Source of the DNA: an uncultured Desulfarculaceae bacterium
GTDB taxonomy: Bacteria; Desulfobacterota; Desulfarculia; Desulfarculales; Desulfarculaceae
Direction of reading: 5' to 3'
Assembly (NCBI GenBank): GCA_937908275.1
Contig: CALERA010000186.1
Span: 1 to 17,490, forward strand
DNA: 17,490 bases
How positions within the stretch are numbered: the stretch's first letter is position 1; every line of letters begins with the position of its first letter. The notes under the pieces were generated by a model that was given only the letters and a program-made list of their open reading frames with translations, searched no databases and was not told the origin of the DNA. This document shows, piece by piece, positions 6,496-14,810 of the stretch. Made by a program: the position numbers and the translations under genes.

Positions 6496-8356
6496 CTACG
6501 TTCTCAGCCTGGTGGACCGGGCTAGCGCGCCGCTGATGGGTTTCCGCCGCCGCCTGGCCGCCATGCCCAAGGAAACCCGCGACAACCTGCAACAGGCCGG
6601 CCAGGGGTTGAAAACTATCGGAGCCACCATCGCGGCCGGGGTGGCGGCCATTTCCGGCGCGTCCATCGTCCAGCGGGCCGACATGGAAACAGCCCTGGGC
6701 GAGCTGGCTTCCTTGGGGGTGAAAGACCTCGAAGCCACCCGAAAGGCCGCCATCGACTTCAGCAACCAGTGGTCGGGCATCACCGCTCCAGATTTTGTCC
6801 GCTCCGCCTACGCAATTCGTTCCGGCATCAGCACCTTGAGTGATGAGGGTGTGGCCAAGTTCACGGGCCTGGCCGCCCTGACCGCCAAGGCCACCAAGGC
6901 CAGCACGGACGTTATGACCAACGTCTTTGCTCAGAGCTATGGCATCTATCGCAAGTTTTACAAAAGCGACGTTGAATTTGGCGAAGCCCTGTCCGGGGGT
7001 ATCTCCAAGGCGACCGAGATGTACCGGGTTGATGGCAACGTCATCGCCGGGGCCCTGAGCCGCATTGGCAAGACCGCATCGGCCCTGGAGGTCCCCATGG
7101 CCGAGCAACTGGCCGTGTTGGGCATCCTGCGCGACACCACCGGTAGCGGTGAAGAGGCCGCCAGTTCCGCCATGGCCATCTGGGAGAATTTAGCCGGGGC
7201 CTCCAAGAAGGCCGGCAAACCCTTCGTGGACGCCAGCGGCAAAGCCATGAACATGGCCAGCATCATGGACATGGTGGCCGTGGCCATCAACAAGGCCAAG
7301 GACAAGGGCCAGGCCTGGCTCCTGATCGAAGAGGCCTTTGGTGGCAAAGAGGCAGTGCGGGGGATCAAGCTTCTGATTGAAAACCGGGAGCGCTTACGCA
7401 AAGAAACCGAAGCCCTGGGGCAGGCCGAACGCCAGGGTAGCGGAGTGGCCCGGACTATGGCCGAGGCCATGAACCAGGGCTTGGGCGAATCTGGTCGGTT
7501 GGCCTGGCAGGCCCTAAGTAACGTGGCGGAGGTGATCGGTAAGATTCTGTCTCCCGCCTTGAAGCCCCTGGCGAAGCTTCTCCAGGGGGCAGCCATCGGT
7601 CTGCAAAAGCTGATCGACCGACACCCCACCATGACCAAGTACATTCTGGGCGGGGTGGCGGCCCTGGGCGGCCTGACCTTCGCCCTGGGCGCGGCGGCGG
7701 TGGCCGTCATGGGATTCAACGCCGCCATGGCCCTGAACCCCGTCACCTGGATCATTGCTGGAATCGTGGTGGCCCTGGGCGGCCTGATCGCCGCTGGCCT
7801 GGCCATCTATGCCTTTTGGGACGAAATCAAGGCCTGGTTCGTGGGCATCTGGACCCAATGGGGCGAAACCGTCAGGACCGTGGTTTCCGCCATCGGGGCC
7901 GGCCTGGTGATGCTCAGCGGGCCCATTGGCGCCGTGATCGGCCTGGGGCTGCTGCTGGTGTCCAACTGGGAGGCCGTGGGGAAGTTCTTCGCCGACCTGC
8001 TGGACAGCATCACGGGCGCATTTAATGCGGCTGTCTCCTGGATCACGGACCAGATCAAGAGTTTGGTGGACATCCTGCCCGAGTTCGTCAAGAAAAAGCT
8101 GGGGCTCAAAATGGAAATAGAGCCCCAGTTGACCCGCCCCCCGGCCCTGACCGCCCCCCTGTCCTACGCCGCCCCCACGGCCGCCAGCGTGGCCGCCGGC
8201 GCGGCCGGCGCGGCCCAGCGCCCGGCCCAGTCGGAGGTCACGGTCCGCATGGATTTCGCCAACGTGCCCAAGGGCGCGACCCTGACCACCCTGGACCAGC
8301 GCGGCAACGCGAACACCAACGTGCTGGCCGGCCTCAACTACGCGCCGGGGCAGTAA
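6467..8356 (+). CDS. Tail tape measure protein
   Basis: The 629-residue protein starts at ATG 6467, inside the frameshift extension of the chaperone gene; only a weak ribosome site is seen (GGTGG just upstream), so coupling is likely. It has the TP901/PhageMin_Tail layout: N-terminal LSYVLSLVDRASAPLMGFRRRL, a helical stretch with AGQGLKTIGATIAAGVAAI, then the conserved ADMETALGELASLGV. Two hydrophobic blocks at about 392-453 (ALNPVTWIIAGIVVALGG) and 478-504 are the membrane-like segments expected of tape measures. The C-terminus has an Ala/Pro-rich stretch and a beta part (EVTVRMDFANVPKGATLTTL). The protein sets tail length and is thought to leave the tail during DNA delivery. The first two thirds use more A/T-ending codons than neighbouring genes. 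Confidence 0.93.
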   Translation: MSSTATQNLSYVLSLVDRASAPLMGFRRRLAAMPKETRDNLQQAGQGLKTIGATIAAGVAAISGASIVQRADMETALGELASLGVKDLEATRKAAIDFSNQWSGITAPDFVRSAYAIRSGISTLSDEGVAKFTGLAALTAKATKASTDVMTNVFAQSYGIYRKFYKSDVEFGEALSGGISKATEMYRVDGNVIAGALSRIGKTASALEVPMAEQLAVLGILRDTTGSGEEAASSAMAIWENLAGASKKAGKPFVDASGKAMNMASIMDMVAVAINKAKDKGQAWLLIEEAFGGKEAVRGIKLLIENRERLRKETEALGQAERQGSGVARTMAEAMNQGLGESGRLAWQALSNVAEVIGKILSPALKPLAKLLQGAAIGLQKLIDRHPTMTKYILGGVAALGGLTFALGAAAVAVMGFNAAMALNPVTWIIAGIVVALGGLIAAGLAIYAFWDEIKAWFVGIWTQWGETVRTVVSAIGAGLVMLSGPIGAVIGLGLLLVSNWEAVGKFFADLLDSITGAFNAAVSWITDQIKSLVDILPEFVKKKLGLKMEIEPQLTRPPALTAPLSYAAPTAASVAAGAAGAAQRPAQSEVTVRMDFANVPKGATLTTLDQRGNANTNVLAGLNYAPGQ

Positions 8357-8358
8357 CC

Positions 8359-9600
8359 ATGGGCCTGGCCGACAACTACCGCAAGGCTTCCTTCCGGGGC
8401 GTGGCCTTCAATTGGGGCGACGGTGACGACGAGATCGGCCGCCGCACCGTGACCCACGTCTACCCCCTGCGGGACCTGCCCTTCACGGAAGACCTGGGCC
8501 GCAAGGCCGGCTCATTCTCCATGAAGGGCTTCGTGGTGGGGCCGGACTTCATGGCCCAGGCCAAGGCCCTGATTGACGCCTGCAACCTGCCCGGCGCCGG
8601 GACCCTGGTCCACCCCCTGCATGGCTCCCTGGAGGTGGTGTGCAAGACCTGCCGCCCCACCTATCGCCGTGGTGCGGTGGGCATGGTGGAGTTCTCCCTG
8701 ACCTTCGACGAGGAAGGCGAGAACCGCTACCCCGGGGCCGATGACGACTACGCCCAGTTGGCGTCCGAGCGCGCGGTGTCCAGCTTGGGCACCTTCAAGT
8801 CTTCGTTTGTCGAGGCGGTCAATCTCTCCGGCCCCTCGCTGCTCACCAGCTCCGTCAGCGCCGGCATCAAAACCGCCCTGACCATGCTGACCAACGCCGT
8901 CAGCCTCCTGGCCCTGCCCTCCAAAATCGTGGGCCAGGTCAAGAGCGAGCTGAACGCCATCACGGCCGTGGTGGATTCCGCCCTGGACGGTGGCGCGGCG
9001 GCCATCGCGGATCTTTTGGGCGATTCCTCCGAGGCCAGCCTGGGGACCCTGCGGCTGGGCGGCCTGCAGGAGCAGTCCCTGGCCGCCGCCCTGACCATGA
9101 CCGGCTTCGGCTCGGCCTCGGCCGCCACCTATGGCGGCAGCCTGCAAACCATCAACCCCACCACCGCCACCCGCGCCCGCCAGGCCAGCAACCAAACCTC
9201 CCTGACCGACCTGGTCCGCCGCATCAGCCTGGCCCAGGGCATCCAGGCGGCCATGGATATGGAGCTGGACAGCCGCCAACAGGCCCTGGTGGTGCGCGAT
9301 GCCCTGGTGGAGAAAACCGACGCCCTCATGCTGGACGCCGGGGACAGCGGCGATGACGAGGGCTACGAGGCCCTGCGCCAAATCCAGGCCGACGTGGTGA
9401 CCGCCATGGAGCAGAAGGCCGGCGCCCTGCCGGAGGTCGGCTCCCGCCTGGTTCCGCCCGGGGTGACGCCGGCCCTGGTCCTGGCCTATCGCCTCTATCA
9501 GGACCCGGACCGGGAGTCCGACCTCCTGGCCCGCAACCGCCGCATCTTCCACCCCGGGTTCCTGCCCGGCGGCGAATCCCTGGAGGTTCTGCTTGCCTGA
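8359..9600 (+). CDS. DNA circularisation N-domain protein (Mu gpN-like) baseplate/tail protein
   Basis: The 413-residue protein starts at ATG 8359, 2 nt after the tape measure stop. Residues 1 to about 120 match the DNA circularisation N-terminal family: YRKASFRGVAFNWGDGDDEIGRRTVTHVYP, then DLGRKAGSFSMKGFVVG, then PGAGTLVHPLHGSLEV and GMVEFSLTFDEEG. In Mu this is gpN, a structural protein at the tail/baseplate boundary; the family name comes from an older idea about DNA circularisation. The remaining 290 residues are mainly helical and poorly conserved, with a conserved-looking end around RLVPPGVTPALVLAYRLYQD and RNRRIFHPGFLPGGESLEVL. Its end overlaps the next gene by 8 nt. Confidence 0.88.
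   Translation: MGLADNYRKASFRGVAFNWGDGDDEIGRRTVTHVYPLRDLPFTEDLGRKAGSFSMKGFVVGPDFMAQAKALIDACNLPGAGTLVHPLHGSLEVVCKTCRPTYRRGAVGMVEFSLTFDEEGENRYPGADDDYAQLASERAVSSLGTFKSSFVEAVNLSGPSLLTSSVSAGIKTALTMLTNAVSLLALPSKIVGQVKSELNAITAVVDSALDGGAAAIADLLGDSSEASLGTLRLGGLQEQSLAAALTMTGFGSASAATYGGSLQTINPTTATRARQASNQTSLTDLVRRISLAQGIQAAMDMELDSRQQALVVRDALVEKTDALMLDAGDSGDDEGYEALRQIQADVVTAMEQKAGALPEVGSRLVPPGVTPALVLAYRLYQDPDRESDLLARNRRIFHPGFLPGGESLEVLLA
9582..9586 (+). promoter_or_regulatory. Ribosome binding site fixing the TTG start of the hub gene
   Basis: GGAGG lies 6 nt upstream of TTG 9593, inside the end of the gpN-like gene. No ATG or GTG is placed as well for this frame. Confidence 0.7.
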
Positions 9601-10687
9601 CGTCACGCTCCAACTGGGCGGCCAGGCCTACGGCGGCTGGACTTCGGTCGAGGTGTCCACCTCCCTGGGCCAGGTGGCCGGGACTTTCCGCCTGGAGCTG
9701 TCGGACCGCTGGCCGGGCCAGCCCCAACACCACCAGATCAACCCCGGCGCGGCCTGTGTCCTGCGCCTGGGCGACCAGGTGGTGATCACCGGCTACGTGG
9801 ACGAGGTCAGCCCCAGCTACAGCGACAACGCCCACACCATCAGCGTCTCCGGCCGGGACAAGACCTGCGACCTGGTGGATTGCTGCCACGACGGTAAAAC
9901 GGTGCAGTGGACCAATGCCAGCCTGTTGACCATCGCCAAGGAGCTCTGCGACCCCTTCGGGATCGCAGTGGCCTCGGAGGTGGACCTGGGCAAGACCCTG
10001 CCCTCGGTCACCTACGGCCAGGGCGACAAAATCCATGAGTTCCTGGCCAAGCAGTCCAAGCTCTTGGAGGTCTTGCCCATCAGCTATGGCGATGGCCGCC
10101 TGGTCTTCACCCGCGCCGGCTCGGCCCGGGCCGCCGGGTCCCTGGTCCTGGGCCGGAACATCAAATCCGGCCGGGGGCAATTCAGCAACGCGGACCGCTA
10201 CCAGACCTACCAGGTCAAGAGCTCCGCCAGCCAATTGGATTTCAGCCCGCCCAAGCCGGGCGAGGAAGGTTACGAGGCCCTGCTGGACCTGGCCACCACC
10301 ACCGCCACCCCGGCCGGCCTGGCCCGCGATGGCGGCGTGACCCGCCACCGCCCCCTGGTGATCGTGGCCGAGGGCGCGGGCGACGCCCAGACGGCCGAGC
10401 GCCGCGCCGCCTGGGAGGCCGCCAGCCGGGCCGGCAAGAGCCGCCGGGCCTCCTACACCGTCCAGGGCTGGGGCCCCGCCGCCGGCTCCCTGTGGCGGAT
10501 CAACACCCTGGTTGGGATCGAGGATGCTTATCTGGGCCTGGTGGGTGACTACCTGATCGAAACCGCGACCTATCGCCTCAGTGAATCCGACGGCACCGTG
10601 TGCGAGCTGGCCGTGGTCCACCCGGATGCCTACAAGGCCCAGCCGGACACCTCGGCCGCGGCCAGCATCAAGAGCCTGTTTGGTTAG
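9593..10687 (+). CDS. Baseplate hub protein (Mu gpP-like)
   Basis: The 364-residue protein starts at TTG 9593, within the last codons of the gpN-like gene. The ribosome site GGAGG at 9582-9586, 6 nt before TTG, decides this start; the first in-frame residues then read PDVTLQLGGQAYGGWTSVEV. Family features are LGQVAGTFRLELSDRW, INPGAACVLRLGDQVVITGY, VSGRDKTCDLVDCC, a middle domain with ANKxL-like KIHEFLAKQSKLLEVLPISY, and the C-terminal RRASYTVQGWGP and YLGLVGDYLIETATYRLSES. This is the hub family of Mu P and P2 D, forming the ring that carries the central spike at the tail tip. It ends 8 nt before the spike gene. Confidence 0.9.
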   Translation: MPDVTLQLGGQAYGGWTSVEVSTSLGQVAGTFRLELSDRWPGQPQHHQINPGAACVLRLGDQVVITGYVDEVSPSYSDNAHTISVSGRDKTCDLVDCCHDGKTVQWTNASLLTIAKELCDPFGIAVASEVDLGKTLPSVTYGQGDKIHEFLAKQSKLLEVLPISYGDGRLVFTRAGSARAAGSLVLGRNIKSGRGQFSNADRYQTYQVKSSASQLDFSPPKPGEEGYEALLDLATTTATPAGLARDGGVTRHRPLVIVAEGAGDAQTAERRAAWEAASRAGKSRRASYTVQGWGPAAGSLWRINTLVGIEDAYLGLVGDYLIETATYRLSESDGTVCELAVVHPDAYKAQPDTSAAASIKSLFG

Positions 10688-10695
10688 GAGCTCCG

Positions 10696-11292
10696 ATGGA
10701 CCTTTCCGCCCTGGCCCGCATCCTGAACCCCATCAAACAGCGCCTGGCGCTCATGGTGGGGCGCGGCCTGCTGAAGGCCGTGGCCGAGGATGGCCGCCTG
10801 GTGGCCCAGCTGCTGGCCGGGGAAGAGGTGGAGCGCATCCGTCTGGTCCAGCATTTCGGCCTGGCCAGCCGGCCCCAGGCCGGGGCGGAGCTGGTGGTGC
10901 TTTTCCCTGGCGGGGAGCGGAGTCTGGGCCTGTGCGTCGCCACCGCCGATGGCCGCTACACCCCCACGGACCTGCCGGAGGGCGCGGTGGCCCTCTATAG
11001 CACCGGCGATGGCCTGGCCGCCCTGGAGGACGCCCCGGAGTGGGTGGAGCCCCCGGAGGACGGCTCCCCGGTGCAGGGCCTCTGCCGCCTGGTTTTGCGG
11101 CCCGACCGGGTCATAGAGCTGTCCTGCGCCGGCCTGGTCATCAAGGTCAACGGCGCGGAAAGCGCCATCTCCCCGGAGGGCCTGGAGGGCCCCGCCTTCG
11201 AGTCCGTGGCCCAGGTGGGGCGCGACGTGGTGGTGATCGACCACGGGGACTCCGCCGGCACCTACACTATTCAGCGCGGGGGCGAGGCATGA
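10696..11292 (+). CDS. Baseplate spike/assembly protein (Mu gp45-like)
   Basis: The 198-residue protein starts at ATG 10696 after TAGGAG; this start is chosen over the longer open frame because it follows the hub stop and gives the family N-terminus, LARILNPIKQRLALMVGRG. The Mu gp45 family pattern continues with RLVAQLLAGEEVERIRLVQHFGLASRPQAGAELVVLFPGG (an OB-like domain) and VATADGRYTPTDLPEGAVALYS. The end, LVIKVNGAESAISPEGLE and a final strand TYTIQRGG, is the beta-helical needle part. Trimers of this family form the membrane-piercing tip of Mu-like tails. No His-x-His iron-binding motif was found at the tip end. It overlaps the next gene by ATGA. Confidence 0.88.
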   Translation: MDLSALARILNPIKQRLALMVGRGLLKAVAEDGRLVAQLLAGEEVERIRLVQHFGLASRPQAGAELVVLFPGGERSLGLCVATADGRYTPTDLPEGAVALYSTGDGLAALEDAPEWVEPPEDGSPVQGLCRLVLRPDRVIELSCAGLVIKVNGAESAISPEGLEGPAFESVAQVGRDVVVIDHGDSAGTYTIQRGGEA

Positions 11293-11738
11293 CCGATATC
11301 GCCACCCTGTGGGACAACACCGCCATGCGCGGGGACCTGGCCTTTGACGGCGCCCTGCTGACCGCCGAGGCCGGGCTCTACACCGCCGTCCTGCACAGCC
11401 TGTTCACCGACCGCGCCGCCAAAGCCGACGACCTGCTGCCCTGGGGCAGCGCGGACCGCCGGGGCTGGTGGGGCGATGTCCTGGCCCGGGTGGATGGCGA
11501 CCAGTACGGGTCCCGCCTGTGGCTCCTGAGCCGGGAAAAGCAGACCCCCGAGACCCTGGCCCGGGCCCGCGAATACGCCGAAGAGGCCCTGGCCTGGTTA
11601 GTCACCGATGGCTACGCCAGCTCGGTCAGCGTGGCGGCCGAGTGGACCCGGCCCGGGACCCTTGGCATGGTGATCAGCCTCAAGCTGGCCGATGGCCAAA
11701 CCCAGGCCTTCAGCCTGGCCTACCCCTGGAGCAACTAG
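11289..11738 (+). CDS. Baseplate wedge protein (Mu gp46-like)
   Basis: The 149-residue protein starts at ATG 11289 in an ATGA overlap with the spike gene; the much longer open frame upstream is a shadow of that gene. Markers of the gp46 family are GDLAFDGALLTAEAGLYTAVLHSLFTDRAA, then WGSADRRGWWGDVL, GSRLWLLSREKQTPETL and EEALAWLVTDG. It resembles gpW/gp25 proteins that join baseplate wedges to the sheath, acting as the starting point for sheath assembly. It is followed one base after its stop by the gp47 gene. Confidence 0.9.
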   Translation: MTDIATLWDNTAMRGDLAFDGALLTAEAGLYTAVLHSLFTDRAAKADDLLPWGSADRRGWWGDVLARVDGDQYGSRLWLLSREKQTPETLARAREYAEEALAWLVTDGYASSVSVAAEWTRPGTLGMVISLKLADGQTQAFSLAYPWSN

Positions 11739-11739
11739 G

Positions 11740-12798
11740 ATGGCCTTCACCCGCCCCACCTTGGCCGAGCTGAACGCGCGCGCCCAGGCCGACATCCAAA
11801 GCCATTTGCCTGGCGCGGACGTCACCCTGCGGCGCACCAATCTGGGCGTCCTGTCCCGCGCCCACTCCGGCGCGGTGCATGGGCTGTATGGCTATCTGTC
11901 CCGCGCGGCCTTGCAGATCCTGCCCGACTCGGCCGAGGCCGAATACCTGGAGCGCCACGCAGGCCTGTGGGGCGTGGCCCGCAAGCCGGCCGCCCAGGCC
12001 GCCGGCCTGATCGCGGTGACGGGCGACACCGGGGCCACGGTCCCGGCCGGGGCCGAGTGGCGCCGGGCCGATGACGTCCGCTACCTCAGCACCGCCCCGG
12101 TGGTCATCGTGGCCGGCGTGGCCCAGGTTCCGGTGGTGGCCAAGGCCGCTGGGGTGGATGGCAACGCCTCGGCCGCCTCCCCTCTGGCCCTGGTCAACTA
12201 CCAGGCCGGGGTGTCGGCCGCCGCCAGCGTGGGGGCCGCCGGCATCTCCGGCGGAGCGGACGAAGAGGACGACGCCGCCCTGCTGGGCCGGGTCCTGCTG
12301 CGCATCCAGACCCCGCCCGAGGGCGGGGCCGGCCACGACTACGTGACCTGGGCCCTGGCCGTGGCCGGCGTCACCCGGGCTTGGGCCTATCCCGGCCGCA
12401 TGGGCCTGGGCACCGTGGGGGTCACATTCCTGCTGGACGGCAAGGCCGACACCCCCATCCCCACCGGGGACGAGGTGGCCGCCGTGGCGGAATACATCGC
12501 CGCCCGCCGGCCGGTGACGGCCGAGGTCTACGTTTTCGCGCCCGAGCCCCTGGCGGTGGATTTCGATATCCGCCTGACGCCCGACACCGTGGCCGTGCGG
12601 GCGGCTGTGGAGGCCGAGCTGGCCGACCTGTTCCTGCGGGAGGCCGAGCCCGAGGGCGGGTTGCTGATCAGCCATATCCGGGAGGCGGTCAGCCTGGCGG
12701 TGGGGGAGTACGACCACGTGATCCTGTCCCCCACGGCCGACCTGGTCAGCGGGGCGGGGCAGTTGTTGGTGCCCGGCGTGTTCACCTGGGAGGACTAG
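11740..12798 (+). CDS. Baseplate wedge protein J-like (Mu gp47-like)
   Basis: The 352-residue protein starts at ATG 11740, right after the gp46 stop; an earlier in-frame ATG at 11692 lies inside gp46 and was rejected. The baseplate J pattern is clear: FTRPTLAELNARAQADIQS, then RRTNLGVLSRAHSGAVHGLYGYLSRAALQILPDSAEAEYL, ERHAGLWGVARKPA, and a middle domain with PVPAGAEWRR-like TVPAGAEWRR and LVNYQAGVS. The C-terminal half has EEDDAALLGRVLLRIQTPPEGG and HDYVTWALAVAGVTRAWAYP. Proteins of this family form the wedge body of the baseplate with gp46 and gp48. The gene ends immediately next to the gp48 ATG. Confidence 0.93.
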   Translation: MAFTRPTLAELNARAQADIQSHLPGADVTLRRTNLGVLSRAHSGAVHGLYGYLSRAALQILPDSAEAEYLERHAGLWGVARKPAAQAAGLIAVTGDTGATVPAGAEWRRADDVRYLSTAPVVIVAGVAQVPVVAKAAGVDGNASAASPLALVNYQAGVSAAASVGAAGISGGADEEDDAALLGRVLLRIQTPPEGGAGHDYVTWALAVAGVTRAWAYPGRMGLGTVGVTFLLDGKADTPIPTGDEVAAVAEYIAARRPVTAEVYVFAPEPLAVDFDIRLTPDTVAVRAAVEAELADLFLREAEPEGGLLISHIREAVSLAVGEYDHVILSPTADLVSGAGQLLVPGVFTWED

Positions 12799-13392
12799 AT
12801 GGCCGACCGCGCCGCCAGCGATTATCAGCAGCTTCTTTTCGCCCTGTTGCCCCAGGGCGCCGTCTGGCCGCGCGACCCGGATTCAACCCTCGGCCAGACC
12901 CTGGCGGCCCTGGCCGAGGAAATGGCCCGGGTGGACGCCCGCGCCCTGGATCTGCTGGACGAGGCCGACCCCCGCACCACCTACGAGCTGTTGCCCGACT
13001 GGGAGCAGACCTGCGGCCTGCCCGACGCCTGCGCCGGCCTGGGGGCCTCGCTCCAGGAGCGGCGCGCCGCGGTGGTGGCCCGGGTCACCCATCGCGGCGG
13101 CCAGAGCCCCGCCTACTTCCAGGACCTGGCCGCCTCCCTGGGCTATGCGGCCACGGTCAGCGAGCATCGGCCCTTCCGGGCCGGCCTGGGCCGCTCTGGC
13201 GATCCGGTCTATGGGGCGGATTGGGTCTTCGCCTGGCGGGTCACCACCTCCCAGGCCGCGCCCCGGGTGCTGTTCCGGGCCGGGCAGTCGGCCGCCGGGG
13301 AGCGGCTGGCCAGTTGGGGCCTGGAGCCCCTGGAGTGCGCCGTCCGGGCCGCCGCCCCGGCCCACACCCACGTTATTTTCTCCTACACCTAG
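12799..13392 (+). CDS. Baseplate wedge protein (Mu gp48-like, DUF2313/YmfQ family)
   Basis: The 197-residue protein starts at ATG 12799, the base after the previous TAG. Family signs are YQQLLFALLPQGAVWPRDPDS near the N-terminus, a helical stretch LAALAEEMARVDARALDLLDEADPRT, then ELLPDWEQTCGLPDAC, RRAAVVARVTHRGGQSPAYF and SLGYAATVSEHRPFRAGLG. The C-terminus with HTHVIFSYT is also typical. In Mu this protein (gp48) links wedge and tail fibres, in line with the fibre gene that follows 9 nt later. Confidence 0.9.
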   Translation: MADRAASDYQQLLFALLPQGAVWPRDPDSTLGQTLAALAEEMARVDARALDLLDEADPRTTYELLPDWEQTCGLPDACAGLGASLQERRAAVVARVTHRGGQSPAYFQDLAASLGYAATVSEHRPFRAGLGRSGDPVYGADWVFAWRVTTSQAAPRVLFRAGQSAAGERLASWGLEPLECAVRAAAPAHTHVIFSYT

Positions 13393-13401
13393 GAGGCGAC
13401 A

Positions 13402-14256
13402 ATGCATCTAACCGACGGAGCCGGGCACCTGGATCACCAGTTCACGGACGGCAATCCCGTGACCGGGGTCCCGGCCACGGTGGTGGATTCGGCCTGGCTC
13501 AACACCCTGCAAAACGAGCTGGCCAATGTGGTCCAGGGCGCGGGCATCGCCCTGGATTCGGAGGATGATGCCCAATTGCTGGCGGCTATCGCGACCCTGA
13601 CCGGCGGCCCCGGCCAGGCCCTGCCAGACCTCTACCTGCCCGACGACCAGGCCCAGGCCGAGAACGACCGCCAGCGGGGCGCGATCCTATTTCCCGCGGC
13701 GGCGGACTCCTGGACCTGGAATTTCATTGACCTCTGGCGCTCCGGGGTGGACTGGCGCTTCAGCCTGGACCTGCTGGCCGGCGCGGCCGACATTGCGGCC
13801 ATCGACCTGCGGTTGGCCTATCTGCTGGTCCCCGACGGCGCGGCCAACCCCGTGGCCAAGACCCGGCGGGCCAACTCCACCGCCTATGCCCTGGGGGCCC
13901 TGGTCATCCCCCGGGGGCCGAGCCTGAACGGCTATTACTACGAGTGCACCACCGCCGGGACCAGCTCCAGCTCCCCGCCCACCTGGGGCACCACCCCGGG
14001 CGGCACCACCAACGATGGCGGGGTGGTGTGGACCTGCCGCGCCGGGGGCTTCAAGCCCTTGACCTCCAGCCTGGTCCCGCCCGGCACGGCCTATCAGCGC
14101 TACACCCACTATGATCCCGCCCTGGTGATCCCGGCGGCCGAGGCCTCGGCCGGCGATCGCCTGCATGTGGGCATCTGGCGCCAGGGCAGCGTGGACACCA
14201 ATACCGGCGGCATGTTGTTGACCCGCACCCGGGTGGTCCCGGTGGAGGTGGCCTGA
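13402..14256 (+). CDS. Tail fibre protein with carbohydrate-binding-like module
   Basis: The 284-residue protein starts at ATG 13402; its ribosome site AGGAGG overlaps the previous TAG stop. Residues about 10-65 (FTDGNPVTGVPATVVDSAWL, then NTLQNELANVVQGAGIALD and AQLLAAIATL) are the baseplate-attachment region found in many tail fibre proteins. Residues about 158-213 form a module with YALGALVIP, GYYYECTTAGTS, PPTWGTTPG and DGGVVWTCR, a pattern common in phage fibres and resembling small chitin/carbohydrate-binding modules. The final part (HYDPALVIPAAEASAGDRL, then LLTRTRVVPVEV) is beta-rich. At 284 residues it is short for a complete fibre, so the next genes may supply other parts. It overlaps the next gene by one base (TGATG). 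Confidence 0.8.
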   Translation: MHLTDGAGHLDHQFTDGNPVTGVPATVVDSAWLNTLQNELANVVQGAGIALDSEDDAQLLAAIATLTGGPGQALPDLYLPDDQAQAENDRQRGAILFPAAADSWTWNFIDLWRSGVDWRFSLDLLAGAADIAAIDLRLAYLLVPDGAANPVAKTRRANSTAYALGALVIPRGPSLNGYYYECTTAGTSSSSPPTWGTTPGGTTNDGGVVWTCRAGGFKPLTSSLVPPGTAYQRYTHYDPALVIPAAEASAGDRLHVGIWRQGSVDTNTGGMLLTRTRVVPVEVA

Positions 14257-14795
14257 TGGCGCAAATACCCGGCGGCTTGACCCTCCTGCGCTCCCAGGAA
14301 ATCAGCGACACCTCGATTGTGGGCACCAAGGATATTTCCTTGCCCCAGCCGGTGGCTGACCTGGCCAGGACCATCTATTACCCGCAGTGGATCAACGGTG
14401 GCGGTTTCCTCGGCTCCAGTCCCTATCTGGGCCATCTCCTTTCGTTCGAGCTGACCGCCCGCGATAACCTGCGGGTGACCAACGCCGGCGATCCCGCCGG
14501 CCTCTATCCGTTCGTGTTGAAAATCGAGGAATACGCCGAAAACCTGCGGGCCCGGGTGGCGAGTGGGGCGGTGAGTTTCGGCCCCACGAACCCGACGACC
14601 AATCTGGCCATCACCCCAGTCCGGCGGGTGGATAGGGCCGGGGTGTTGCGCCTGTCGGACTATCAAAAATCCTACGACCGGCCAAATTGGGGCCGGTTTC
14701 GGCTCTCCGCCGTGAATAACCTGGAGGTCATAACCTACCAATATAACGACTCCACTAGCCCCACCCTGAAATTCCTGGTTTTTGAACGGCCCTAA
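14256..14795 (+). CDS. Unrecognised protein, probable tail fibre/tip accessory
   Basis: The 179-residue protein starts at ATG 14256, one base overlapping the fibre stop, so the two are translated together. I recognise no domain. The N-terminal part (GLTLLRSQEISDTSIVG) looks like a flexible lead; the rest is rich in aromatic and polar residues (TIYYPQWINGGGFLGSSPYL, SDYQKSYDRPNWGRFRLS, ITYQYNDST) and short strands, as in secreted or virion beta proteins. There is no signal peptide or membrane segment. Codon use is visibly more A/T-rich than in the baseplate genes. Position just after the fibre gene suggests a receptor-binding or fibre-tip part; this is inference. Confidence 0.75.
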   Translation: MAQIPGGLTLLRSQEISDTSIVGTKDISLPQPVADLARTIYYPQWINGGGFLGSSPYLGHLLSFELTARDNLRVTNAGDPAGLYPFVLKIEEYAENLRARVASGAVSFGPTNPTTNLAITPVRRVDRAGVLRLSDYQKSYDRPNWGRFRLSAVNNLEVITYQYNDSTSPTLKFLVFERP

Positions 14796-14810
14796 CCCGG
14801 GGAGGCTCCC

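Noticed and set aside
12381..13568. 395-codon + strand frame across the gp47-like and gp48-like genes
   Set aside because: Arg/Gly/Pro-rich composition typical of a shifted reading of GC-rich coding DNA; it overlaps two clearly recognised genes.
14640..14795. Asn/Tyr-rich C-terminus of the 179-residue protein as a possible diversity-generating variable region
   Set aside because: The end has several AAT/AAC/TAT codons, but no reverse transcriptase gene, accessory gene or near-identical template repeat is visible in the window.
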